Source: Guptibacillus hwajinpoensis | GTDB lineage: Bacteria > Bacillota > Bacilli > Bacillales > Guptibacillaceae | Assembly: GCF_029277305.1 (NCBI RefSeq) | Contig: NZ_CP119526.1 | Direction: 5' to 3' (one strand) | Length of the DNA stretch: 64,000 bases | Program-made: the position numbers and the translations under genes | Notes under the pieces: generated by a model | Databases searched by the model: none | Told to the model about the DNA's origin: nothing | What the model saw: only the letters and a program-made list of their open reading frames with translations | In this document: positions 52,818-60,220 of the stretch, in pieces | How the letters are laid out: every line of letters begins with the position of its first letter | Position numbering within the stretch: position 1 is the stretch's first letter

Positions 52818-52846
52818 ATTATAAGCAGTAGGAAAATAGGTGTCAA
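52818..52846 (-). promoter_or_regulatory. Consensus sigma-A promoter of fur
   Basis: Minus strand TTGACA (52841-52846), 17-base spacer, TATAAT (52818-52823). Both hexamers match consensus perfectly. Leader of about 28 bases. Confidence 0.9.
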
Positions 52847-52847
52847 A

Positions 52848-52862
52848 TTAAAATCATTATCA
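52848..52862. promoter_or_regulatory. Weaker Fur/PerR-like box next to fur -35
   Basis: TTAAAATCATTATCA matches TGATAATNATTATCA at 12 of the 14 defined positions; the right half-site ATTATCA is perfect. It lies immediately upstream of the fur -35 box. Confidence 0.5.
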
Positions 52863-52887
52863 TTCGATTTTTGTAATCAACATTAAT

Positions 52888-52902
52888 TGATAATAATTAT
52901 AA
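52888..52902. promoter_or_regulatory. Fur/PerR box upstream of fur
   Basis: TGATAATAATTATAA differs by one base from the Fur consensus (TGATAATNATTATCA) and by one from the PerR consensus (TTATAATNATTATAA). It sits at about -80 relative to the expected fur start, just after the spoIIM stop codon. In B. subtilis fur is under PerR control. Confidence 0.6.
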
Positions 52903-52903
52903 T

Positions 52904-53545
52904 TTAATCAAAGTCAACAACTGCTTTAATTAATCCTGGTGATAAATAAGCTTCAAACCAAGCTGCAATACAAAGAACTCCGAGCGTACAAACCACTAGT
53001 GCTGAGAACCTTAAGAAAGGAGGTAGAATTAATTCCGTTCTTCTTTTCATAAAAAGTTGCCTCATTAGCCTAAGAGAAAAGGTTAAGGACGCGGTTCCCA
53101 CGACTATCATAGCTGGTACAGCAAGGATGTTTTGAGGAAAGACTGAAACAAATGCAAGAAAAAAACCTTTCCAACTCATCTGATTAACAAGAAATCCTAC
53201 AGTAAAACCTACAACGATTCCTTTAAGAAATAACATAATTAGTACGATTGGTAATCCAATAATCGTTAGACCTAGAATCCACATCAAACCAATGTACTTC
53301 ACATAGTGAGTAAAACTTTGCTGAAACATTTCAGAGGCTGTAGCAAATTGCCCGTCAGAGACTTGTCCAAAGAATCTACTTAAATAAATAGCAAGATCTT
53401 CTTTTTGAGTAAGACTTAAACTATTTACAATAATGGCGCCGAAAACAATTCCCATAAGAAACAAGACGGCTATGAATGTGTATAAAGATAAATGATCTGA
53501 TAGATGGGCAGAAATACTCTGCTTCAACTGCCTACTCCGATTCAT
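52904..53545 (-). CDS. spoIIM: Stage II sporulation protein M
   Basis: Mother-cell membrane protein of 213 residues, part of the SpoIIDMP machine that remodels septal peptidoglycan during engulfment. Five or so transmembrane segments, first at about 21-42. ATG with GGGGGATG-type site. A sigma-E promoter precedes it. Same order as in B. subtilis (upstream of fur on this strand). Confidence 0.94.
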   Translation of the reverse strand: MNRSRQLKQSISAHLSDHLSLYTFIAVLFLMGIVFGAIIVNSLSLTQKEDLAIYLSRFFGQVSDGQFATASEMFQQSFTHYVKYIGLMWILGLTIIGLPIVLIMLFLKGIVVGFTVGFLVNQMSWKGFFLAFVSVFPQNILAVPAMIVVGTASLTFSLRLMRQLFMKRRTELILPPFLRFSALVVCTLGVLCIAAWFEAYLSPGLIKAVVDFD

Positions 53546-53576
53546 AAGACATCCCCCTTTGCACTACCTTTGGTTA

Positions 53577-53605
53577 AGTCTATGAATCGGGTTATAAAGG
53601 TATGA
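53577..53605 (-). promoter_or_regulatory. Sigma-E promoter of spoIIM
   Basis: Minus strand TCATACC (53599-53605), 14-base spacer, CATAGACT (53577-53584; 7 of 8 to consensus). The spoIIM gene is a known sigma-E target. The -10 octamer and spacing are identical to those of dacB. Confidence 0.72.
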
Positions 53606-53627
53606 CAGTATTGCTAGATTGTCACCT

Positions 53628-54782
53628 CTAGCCAATTACTTTGCCGTATGTACCGCCCCCACCCTGTTTAAAGATGAGTTCTCCATTTCTTGAAAGCTCG
53701 ATTAAGTGTGCAAGTTTATCCCCAACAATGCTTGTAAGTTCCTCCTTACTTGCACGGTGAAGAATGTTCATTTCTGTTCCAAAATAGTCGAGAAGTCGCT
53801 CCAAGGTTTTTGGACCTATTCCTGGAATGAATTCAAGCGGTACATGATGAATATAGGGAGGACGAGTGGGTGAGCTAGAGCTAGAACTTAATTCATTTAT
53901 CCGATTCGACACGCCTTTCACTACATGCTTGCTTCCGCATTCCATACATTGATTTCCTTCTGCAGTGCTGTTGCAATCAGAACAAATGGTTTCATAATAC
54001 TTCCCTAATTCCGGATTCAATCCATAATTTGCTATAATTTCACACCCGTCAATTCCCTTGAGTGCATTCTTCCAATCAGTGAATGTTGGCGCTGCAAGAA
54101 GCATATGCTGATATTCTCTTGCAATCTTTGGTGTAGAATGTGCATCTGAATTCGTTAGAAAAGGATATTCATGCAGCTCCTCAATTTGATCAGCCATCAT
54201 TGTATTTGAAGATAAACCAAGTTCGACAGCATCAATTCGTGTAGGATCAAACACTTCAGAAATTGATTGCATTACTCCTTTGCCATAAAGGCTTTTGAAC
54301 GGCGTAAAGATATGAGCTGGAATGAATAGACCACCAAGTTCCTTAGCTTTCTTCTGAATAACAATGGCATCTTCATAGATCCGTTGCGAACTTAAGTTAA
54401 TATTCTTCATTCTTGCACTTAACCACTCTGAAAAATGTTTCATTTGCGCTAATTTTGGCAAATACACTAATACATGAATTGGACCATTGCAATTTTGATC
54501 ATAGATTTCAAATTCAGTCCCTAGAATAAGTGTGAGTGAACCAAATCTTATTCCACCATTATGTAGCTCATGCCCCTCGCCAACTAAGATTCTATTATCG
54601 AGTTCTTGAATTACTTCAGGAACGTGACAATCAATGATTCCAATCATATCTAATCCTTTTCGTTCTGAGGACTCTGTTAATATATTTGAAAGAGTAAGGG
54701 AGTTGGATCCAGTTATTTTAACTGGCTTTCCCGAAGCTGTCCTTCCAATGTGAATATGAAAATCAGCAAAAATATGTTGCAT
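53628..54782 (-). CDS. yqxK: Endonuclease Q family protein (YqxK)
   Basis: A 384-residue protein: PHP nuclease domain (about 1-240, ADFHIHIG, SDAHSTP), a four-cysteine zinc ribbon (CSDCNS and CMECGS near residues 270-290), a serine-rich linker, and a C-terminal helix-hairpin-helix (IPGIGPKTLERLLDYFG). This is the EndoQ architecture, which cuts DNA 5' to deaminated bases such as hypoxanthine, uracil and xanthine; Bacillus relatives have been shown active. The ATG at 54782 follows AAAGGTGAG. Stop and start with nudF are 11 bases apart. Confidence 0.88.
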   Translation of the reverse strand: MQHIFADFHIHIGRTASGKPVKITGSNSLTLSNILTESSERKGLDMIGIIDCHVPEVIQELDNRILVGEGHELHNGGIRFGSLTLILGTEFEIYDQNCNGPIHVLVYLPKLAQMKHFSEWLSARMKNINLSSQRIYEDAIVIQKKAKELGGLFIPAHIFTPFKSLYGKGVMQSISEVFDPTRIDAVELGLSSNTMMADQIEELHEYPFLTNSDAHSTPKIAREYQHMLLAAPTFTDWKNALKGIDGCEIIANYGLNPELGKYYETICSDCNSTAEGNQCMECGSKHVVKGVSNRINELSSSSSSPTRPPYIHHVPLEFIPGIGPKTLERLLDYFGTEMNILHRASKEELTSIVGDKLAHLIELSRNGELIFKQGGGGTYGKVIG

Positions 54783-54793
54783 TGATCTCACCT

Positions 54794-55327
54794 TTACTTC
54801 ATTTTCAAATACATTAATGCATAAGCTGTTTTTGCATCATGAATTTCTTCAGTTTCAAGCATTTTTTCCATTTCTTCTAATGATAAATGGAGTACATCTA
54901 AAAACTCATCTTCATCAGCAGCTTGCTCACCATTTTTCTCCAAGCCCTTTGCTACGTATAAATGGACAAGCTCATTCGCAAATCCCGGTGAAGTGTAGAA
55001 AGAAATAAGTTTATCTAACGATTCACAAGTGTACCCTGTTTCTTCCTCAAGCTCTCGGACAGCTGTTACTTCAGGCTTTTCTCCAGGTTCAAGTTTACCA
55101 GCGGGTATTTCAACAATGGCTTTCTTCAGTGCTTTTCGATACTGCCTTACAGCTAATATCTTGTTATCAGGGGTAATCGCAATTACAGCAACTGCCCCGG
55201 GATGATCAATTAATTCGCGTTTACTACTTTTCCCGTTTGGTAACTCGACGTCTTCTACTCTTACATTAATAATTCGACCTTCATAAATTGTTTCTGAATG
55301 TAGGGTCTTTTCATATAGATGGTCCAT
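54794..55327 (-). CDS. nudF: ADP-ribose pyrophosphatase NudF
   Basis: Nudix hydrolase of 177 residues, cleaving ADP-ribose to AMP and ribose 5-phosphate. The Nudix box GKLEPGEKPEVTAVRELEEETGY has the complete GX5EX7REUXEEXGU pattern. It lies upstream of yqxK on the same strand and divergent from mciZ, as in B. subtilis. Confidence 0.94.
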   Translation of the reverse strand: MDHLYEKTLHSETIYEGRIINVRVEDVELPNGKSSKRELIDHPGAVAVIAITPDNKILAVRQYRKALKKAIVEIPAGKLEPGEKPEVTAVRELEEETGYTCESLDKLISFYTSPGFANELVHLYVAKGLEKNGEQAADEDEFLDVLHLSLEEMEKMLETEEIHDAKTAYALMYLKMK

Positions 55328-55444
55328 TACTACTCATCTCCTCGTTCTAAAAATTCGGTACGATACATAAAGTCTATCACAAGAGACAGATAATAGGGAA
55401 AGCAAGGCATTCCATTATGTATCGATCTATTAGGAGGTTTTGAT

Positions 55445-55603
55445 ATGAAAGTTTACATTCAACCAAACGGTGTAACGATGGTAGGAAAACCAAAGCAAAT
55501 TCAATTAATGCTTAAACATTATATGAATCATTACGAAACCATCGAAGAATGGATTCAAGCTCCTTCCATTCGAACAAAATCACACTTACGCTTAATACAA
55601 TAA
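55445..55603 (+). CDS. mciZ: MciZ-like FtsZ inhibitor
   Basis: Translated by hand: 52 residues starting MKVYIQPNGVTMVGKPKQIQ. The B. subtilis MciZ (40 residues, MKVHRMPKGVVLVGKAWEI...) shares MKV--P-GV--VGK, the later -W-I--P, and exactly this position between nudF and yqkF. MciZ is a mother-cell peptide that caps FtsZ filaments and blocks Z-ring formation in sporulation. The C-terminus here is about 12 residues longer. AGGAGG lies six bases before the ATG, and a terminator follows. I found no clear sigma-E promoter upstream. Confidence 0.8.
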   Translation: MKVYIQPNGVTMVGKPKQIQLMLKHYMNHYETIEEWIQAPSIRTKSHLRLIQ

Positions 55604-55612
55604 TGATCCAGT

Positions 55613-55653
55613 AACTAAGAAAAGCTGCCTACGTAAGGCAGCTTTTCTTAGTT
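55613..55653. terminator. Bidirectional terminator between mciZ and pncA
   Basis: Perfect 18-bp arms starting AACTAAGAAAAGCTGCCT, with loop ACGTA. The T tract (TTTTCTTAGTT) is included in the stem. It overlaps the pncA stop codon. Confidence 0.85.
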
Positions 55654-56191
55654 ATCTGATTTCAGTTTTAAAGATTGTTTCCATTTGTTCTAGAAAAATA
55701 TCATGATGAGCAGAAAACGTTGCCATACAAGACCTATGTGCAACCGTTTTAAATCCTCTTGCATAAGCACCATAGGCAGTTAAAAAGTCGCAAATGTCCG
55801 TACAAACACCTGTGAGGTGAACAGTTTTAACACTTCTTGATGTTAATAGTTCTTCTAAGTTCGTTTGATAAAATGCATCATATTCTGGTTTTGGTACATA
55901 AGAAACAAGTGGATGCGTTTTATTAGATTCGTACCAGTGATTGAGTTCGCCGTATAATTCCTGTCCCCACGTCCCTTTTACATTATGTACTGGCCATAAG
56001 TTAAAATGAGAATCTTCTTTTTCGTGTGCATCCATACAAATCACCACTTCTTTACCCTCATTGAGAAAAGCGTTAGCAAGTGAAACAATATTTGAAACAA
56101 CTGCTTGTCCTTTCTCCCCTACTGTCAGTCCACCGTTATCGTGAATAAAATCATTACTCATATCAATGATTAAAAGCGCCTCATTACCCAT
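55652..56191 (-). CDS. pncA: Nicotinamidase-like isochorismatase family hydrolase
   Basis: A cysteine hydrolase of 179 residues. LLIIDMSNDF gives the catalytic Asp, MDAHEKEDSHF the metal-binding Asp/His set, and LTGVCTDICDFLTA the nucleophilic cysteine (GVCTD). It is nearly collinear with the B. subtilis nicotinamidase YueJ/PncA (VDSHDEGDQYH, GVCTDICV), which hydrolyses nicotinamide in NAD salvage. Start ATG at 56191, with AGGAGGCGG ahead; the frame to 56302 is not supported. Divergent from yqkF. Confidence 0.83.
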   Translation of the reverse strand: MGNEALLIIDMSNDFIHDNGGLTVGEKGQAVVSNIVSLANAFLNEGKEVVICMDAHEKEDSHFNLWPVHNVKGTWGQELYGELNHWYESNKTHPLVSYVPKPEYDAFYQTNLEELLTSRSVKTVHLTGVCTDICDFLTAYGAYARGFKTVAHRSCMATFSAHHDIFLEQMETIFKTEIR

Positions 56192-56337
56192 TATACCGCC
56201 TCCTAATGCTATTACTATAGCAAGAGAACACACAGCTGACAAGACAGATCTCGCGATGAACAAACTCAAAATATTGGCATCAAACCTCCTATCACGGTAC
56301 ACTTAATTTAGGTATATAATGGGAGGTATTGATAACA

Positions 56338-57249
56338 ATGAAGAAAAACCAACTTGGAAAATCAGAACTTTATGTGAGCGAAATCGGATTAGGAACAATG
56401 TCACTTGGAACAGATCGTGATAAAGGAATTTCATTGATCCATGAAGCACTGGATAACGGTGTTAATTTCATTGACACAGCGGATTTATATGATTTCGGTT
56501 CAAATGAAGAGATTGTAGGTCAAGCCCTCAAAGATAGAAGAGATTCCGTCATCTTAGCTTCGAAAGGTGGAAACCACTGGGAGGAAGGAAAAGACGGATG
56601 GTATTGGGACCCATCCAAAAAACACATTAAAGAAGCCTTGAAAAAGAGTCTACTTCGCTTACAAACAGATTATATTGATTTGTATCAATTGCACGGTGGC
56701 ACTATAGAAGATCCTATGGATGAAACAATAGAAGCATTCGATGAATTAAAACAAGAAGGTCTTATTCGAGAGTATGGTATTTCTAGTATTCGTCCTAATG
56801 TGATACGAGAATTTATCGAACGATCATCCATTGCTACTGTGATGATGCAATATAGTATCCTCGATCGAAGACCTGAGGAAGAAATACTTGATTTACTAAA
56901 TGAAAATGAGATCAGCGTTATCGCACGTGGACCACTTGCAAAAGGTATGCTAACCGATCGTTATGACGAAAAAGTTAAAGAAGATGGTTTCCTAGGTTAT
57001 TCAAAATATGATGTACTGGATGTCGTTAAGCAACTTTCAGAGTTAAAAGGTGAGCATCGGAACATCACGCAAACAGCCCTTCGCTATGCGCTTGCACATC
57101 CTGCCGTAGCAACTGTCATTCCTGGAGCAAGTAAGAGTGAGCAGCTTCTTGCTAATTTAACAACACAGAATGCGCCTGAATTATCACTTGATGAGGTAAG
57201 AAAATTCCGTGAGATTTCAAGCGCAAATAAATATGATAAGCACCGCTAA
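56338..57249 (+). CDS. yqkF: Aldo/keto reductase YqkF
   Basis: NADPH-dependent aldo/keto reductase of 303 residues. The catalytic tetrad can be read in FIDTADLYDFGSNEE (Asp, Tyr), VILASKGGNHW (Lys) and YQLHGG (His). The physiological substrate is unknown. It follows mciZ in the B. subtilis order. The ATG at 56338 is used, with GGAGG 11 bases ahead; a TTG at 56329 is too close to that site. Confidence 0.9.
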   Translation: MKKNQLGKSELYVSEIGLGTMSLGTDRDKGISLIHEALDNGVNFIDTADLYDFGSNEEIVGQALKDRRDSVILASKGGNHWEEGKDGWYWDPSKKHIKEALKKSLLRLQTDYIDLYQLHGGTIEDPMDETIEAFDELKQEGLIREYGISSIRPNVIREFIERSSIATVMMQYSILDRRPEEEILDLLNENEISVIARGPLAKGMLTDRYDEKVKEDGFLGYSKYDVLDVVKQLSELKGEHRNITQTALRYALAHPAVATVIPGASKSEQLLANLTTQNAPELSLDEVRKFREISSANKYDKHR

Positions 57250-57257
57250 CTAACAAC

Positions 57258-57289
57258 AAAGAGCGCAGTCATCAGGAACTGCGCTCTTT
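57258..57289 (+). terminator. Terminator after yqkF
   Basis: AAAGAGCGCAGT/ACTGCGCTCTTT with an eight-base loop, then T and the body of the adjoining family A element. Confidence 0.86.
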
Positions 57290-57443
57290 TCGTATACATT
57301 GTTGCTATAAGAGTGGGTTAATTTCCGCTTCAGATGCTCGCTTTCCGCAGGGCGGGCGGTGAGCACCTGAAGCGGAAATGAGCTAAGTGTGGCTTTAATT
57401 TATATTAACTTCTTTCAAAAGCAACAAATTTTTAGAAAAAGCC
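57284..57443. mobile_element. MITE-like element, family A, copy 3 (about 160 bp, degraded)
   Basis: Same core as the other copies (CTTTCCGCAGGGCGGGCGGTGAGC). The left end is merged with the yqkF terminator (GCTCTTTTCG), the right end reads AGAAAAAGCC. No target duplication is visible. Internal inverted repeat ATTTCCGCTTCAG / CTGAAGCGGAAAT. Confidence 0.7.
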
Positions 57444-57472
57444 TTTTAAAAAAAATATACCTTAAATGAAAT

Positions 57473-58144
57473 TTAGAAAGCATTAAGTTTAACATCACCA
57501 ATAACAATGTCTGGCTCTGTAGAGTCTTTAATATCATCGATGCTAAAACCAGTTGCAACTTCTATTAGTACAAGACCTTTTTCTGTTACATCAAATACAG
57601 CTCGATCTGTAATAATACGATCAACAACACCTTTACCGGTTAATGGAAGTGTACAGGCCGATAATATTTTGGGTTCACCATTCTTATTAACATGATCCAT
57701 GATAACTACAATTCGTTTTGCGCCGTGGACGAGATCCATAGCCCCACCCATTCCTTTAATCATCTTACCTGGTATCATCCAGTTAGCAAGGTCTCCATCC
57801 TTGGATACTTCCATTCCGCCAAGGATCGCTACATCTATATGACCACCTCTGATCATTGAAAAAGATTCAGCGCTATCAAAATAAGAAGCTCCTTGCATAG
57901 CAGTAACCGTTTCTTTTCCAGCGTTTATTAAATCGGGATCTACTTCACCTTCAGAAGGGTATGGTCCAATACCTAGTAGACCGTTTTCCGATTGTAAGAC
58001 TACTTTTTTACCTTCTGGGATATAATTGGCGACCATTGTTGGCATCCCTATTCCTAAATTCACATAGAAACCATCAAGTATTTCCTTTTCTGCACGTCTT
58101 GCAATCTTTTCACGTACTACCGCTTTATCCACTTTAACCATCAT
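57473..58144 (-). CDS. scoB: 3-oxoacid CoA-transferase subunit B (SCOT)
   Basis: Beta subunit of succinyl-CoA:acetoacetate CoA-transferase, 223 residues. The catalytic glutamate is in LQSENGLLGIGP. With ScoA it activates acetoacetate at the expense of succinyl-CoA. Starts seven bases after scoA. Last gene of thl-scoA-scoB. Confidence 0.92.
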   Translation of the reverse strand: MMVKVDKAVVREKIARRAEKEILDGFYVNLGIGMPTMVANYIPEGKKVVLQSENGLLGIGPYPSEGEVDPDLINAGKETVTAMQGASYFDSAESFSMIRGGHIDVAILGGMEVSKDGDLANWMIPGKMIKGMGGAMDLVHGAKRIVVIMDHVNKNGEPKILSACTLPLTGKGVVDRIITDRAVFDVTEKGLVLIEVATGFSIDDIKDSTEPDIVIGDVKLNAF

Positions 58145-58151
58145 AATCCTC

Positions 58152-58838
58152 CTATCGCGTTGTTAGCCGCTCTATTTTCTTTTGCTGCTCTCCTACAATC
58201 ACTTTTTGAACATAAATGCTTGGAGTATGAATATGATCTGGATCTAGCTCTCCTACTTCTACAAGTTCCTCCACTTCGGCGATCGTAACGTTACCCGCAG
58301 CAGCAATCATAGGATTGAAATTTCTTGCGGTCTTGTTATAAACCAGGTTCCCCATCACATCACCTTTTAGTGCACGCACTAAAGAGAAGTCTGCTTTGAT
58401 TGCAGGCTCTAATAAGTAGTCTTTACCATTGAAGTTTCTAACTTCTTTGTCTTCTGCAATAGGCGTTCCAACACCAGCTGGAGTGTAGAAAGCAGGTATT
58501 CCAGCACCACCCGCTCGAATTCGTTCTGCTAATGTCCCCTGTGGAATTAGTTCTACCTCAAGCTCTCCTGATAGAACCTGACGTTCAAACTCTTTGTTTT
58601 CTCCGACATATGAGCCGACCATTTTCTTAATTTGCTTATTTTTCAACAGCAAGCCAAGTCCCCATTCATCTACTCCACAGTTGTTTGAAATAACCGTTAA
58701 ATCCTTAACTCCCTTGTCTCTAATCGCGATAATTAAATTCTCAGGTATGCCAACGAGTCCAAATCCACCTACTAAAATCGTTGCCCCATCTTGAATATCT
58801 TGAACTGCCTCATCAAATGAATTTAGTATTGGTTTCAT
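58152..58838 (-). CDS. scoA: 3-oxoacid CoA-transferase subunit A (SCOT)
   Basis: Alpha subunit, 228 residues, with the family glycine-rich motif VGGFGLVGIPENLI near the N-terminus and GTLAERIRAGGAGIPAFYTPAGVGT. Forms the active transferase with ScoB. Twenty-five bases downstream of the thiolase gene. Confidence 0.92.
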   Translation of the reverse strand: MKPILNSFDEAVQDIQDGATILVGGFGLVGIPENLIIAIRDKGVKDLTVISNNCGVDEWGLGLLLKNKQIKKMVGSYVGENKEFERQVLSGELEVELIPQGTLAERIRAGGAGIPAFYTPAGVGTPIAEDKEVRNFNGKDYLLEPAIKADFSLVRALKGDVMGNLVYNKTARNFNPMIAAAGNVTIAEVEELVEVGELDPDHIHTPSIYVQKVIVGEQQKKIERLTTR

Positions 58839-58863
58839 TATGATATGCCTCCTCTTAAATCAT

Positions 58864-60048
58864 TTATGGTCTTTCAACGATTGTTGCTACTCCCTGTCCG
58901 CCACCAATGCATAGTGTCGCAAGTCCATAGCGATTATTCCGTCGTTTCATCTCATGCAATAAAGTTACTAGAATTCGAGTACCACTCGCTCCAATTGGGT
59001 GACCTAGTGCGATAGCACCACCACTTACGTTGAGAAGATCTTTATTTACATCCAGATCTCTTCCTACCGCAAGTGACTGAGCAGCAAATGCTTCATTTGC
59101 TTCAACTAGATTCATATCATTCATTGAAAGCCCAGCACGCTCAAGCGCTTTCTTTGTTGCGGGTACCGGACCGAGTCCCATCACACTTGGATCTACTCCT
59201 CCGCTAGCATTTGCTCGAATAATAGCTAGAGGTTCGATTCCTAATTCATCAGCTTTATCACGACTCATGAGAACAACTGCAGCTCCTCCATCATTAATAC
59301 CTGAAGCATTTCCTGCAGTTACACCGCCATCCTTCTTAAACGCAGGTCGCAATTTTGCAAGTTTCTCTGCTGTCGTACCTGGCTTTACATATTCGTCTGT
59401 ATCAAAAATGATAGGATCGCCTTTTCTCTGAGGGATGGAAACAGGTAATATTTCATCTTTAAAACGCCCTTCTTCTATAGCCGCCTGTGCTTTTTGCTGA
59501 CTCAAAGCAGCAAACTCGTCCATCTCTTCTCGAGTAAGGTTATAGTGATCACATAGGTTCTCAGCCGTCACCCCCATATGATAATCATTAAATGCACACC
59601 ATAATCCATCGTGTACCATACTATCAATCATCTTCTGATCACCCATGCGAAGACCTTCTCGAGCTCCTTGAAGAAGATAAGGTGCTTGACTCATATTCTC
59701 CATACCGCCTGCTACTACAATATCTTGATCGCCTAGCATGATTGATTGTGCACCCAAATGAACAGTTTTAAGCCCTGAGCCACAAACTTTATTTATCGTC
59801 ATAGCAGGTGTTGAAACTGGTATACCAGCTTTTATTGCTGCTTGACGGGCCGGATTCTGACCGAGTCCTGCCTGAAGGACATTTCCCATAATCACTTCTT
59901 CTACCTGATCTAACGTTAGCCCAGCCCTATTCACAGCTTCTTTAATAACCATTGCTCCAAGCTCAGGTGCTGATATTGATTTAAGTGAACCATTGAAAGA
60001 ACCTACCGCCGTTCTGACAGCGCTTACAATCGCGACTTCTCGACTCAT
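58864..60048 (-). CDS. Acetyl-CoA acetyltransferase (thiolase)
   Basis: Thiolase of 394 residues converting acetoacetyl-CoA and CoA to two acetyl-CoA or the reverse. Nucleophilic Cys in NKVCGSGLKTV, GHPIGASG with the catalytic histidine, and CIGGGQGVA with the second cysteine. Upstream of scoAB in one apparent operon, so it most likely cleaves the acetoacetyl-CoA formed by SCOT. AAGGAGGAG precedes the ATG. Confidence 0.93.
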   Translation of the reverse strand: MSREVAIVSAVRTAVGSFNGSLKSISAPELGAMVIKEAVNRAGLTLDQVEEVIMGNVLQAGLGQNPARQAAIKAGIPVSTPAMTINKVCGSGLKTVHLGAQSIMLGDQDIVVAGGMENMSQAPYLLQGAREGLRMGDQKMIDSMVHDGLWCAFNDYHMGVTAENLCDHYNLTREEMDEFAALSQQKAQAAIEEGRFKDEILPVSIPQRKGDPIIFDTDEYVKPGTTAEKLAKLRPAFKKDGGVTAGNASGINDGGAAVVLMSRDKADELGIEPLAIIRANASGGVDPSVMGLGPVPATKKALERAGLSMNDMNLVEANEAFAAQSLAVGRDLDVNKDLLNVSGGAIALGHPIGASGTRILVTLLHEMKRRNNRYGLATLCIGGGQGVATIVERP

Positions 60049-60089
60049 TTCGATCTCCTCCTTATGTAACTATGACTCTCTTCTACAAT

Positions 60090-60117
60090 ATTCTTACTTA
60101 ATTCAGTGAAATCCTTC
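60090..60117 (-). promoter_or_regulatory. Candidate sigma-H promoter of thl-scoAB
   Basis: Minus strand GAAGGATTT (60109-60117), 14-base spacer, AGAAT (60090-60094). Both boxes match the sigma-H consensus RWAGGAWWT-N14-HGAAT fully, and the -35 is identical to that before spoIIAA. An alternative sigma-A reading overlaps it (TTGAAG, 17 bases, TAAGAA). Confidence 0.5.
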
Positions 60118-60186
60118 AATTCTAAAGAATTTCCATTATTCAAACGATTGACTTGCAACCTTATTAATGGTTTGTTTTAATTAACA

Positions 60187-60200
60187 AGATAGCGCTTACA
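60187..60200. promoter_or_regulatory. Candidate CcpA cre site ahead of HMG-CoA lyase gene
   Basis: AGATAGCGCTTACA matches the cre consensus at 12 of 14 positions. It lies about 20 bases before the HMG-CoA lyase start codon in the divergent intergenic region. Confidence 0.4.
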
Positions 60201-60220
60201 AACGAAAGGTGATGATAGTC

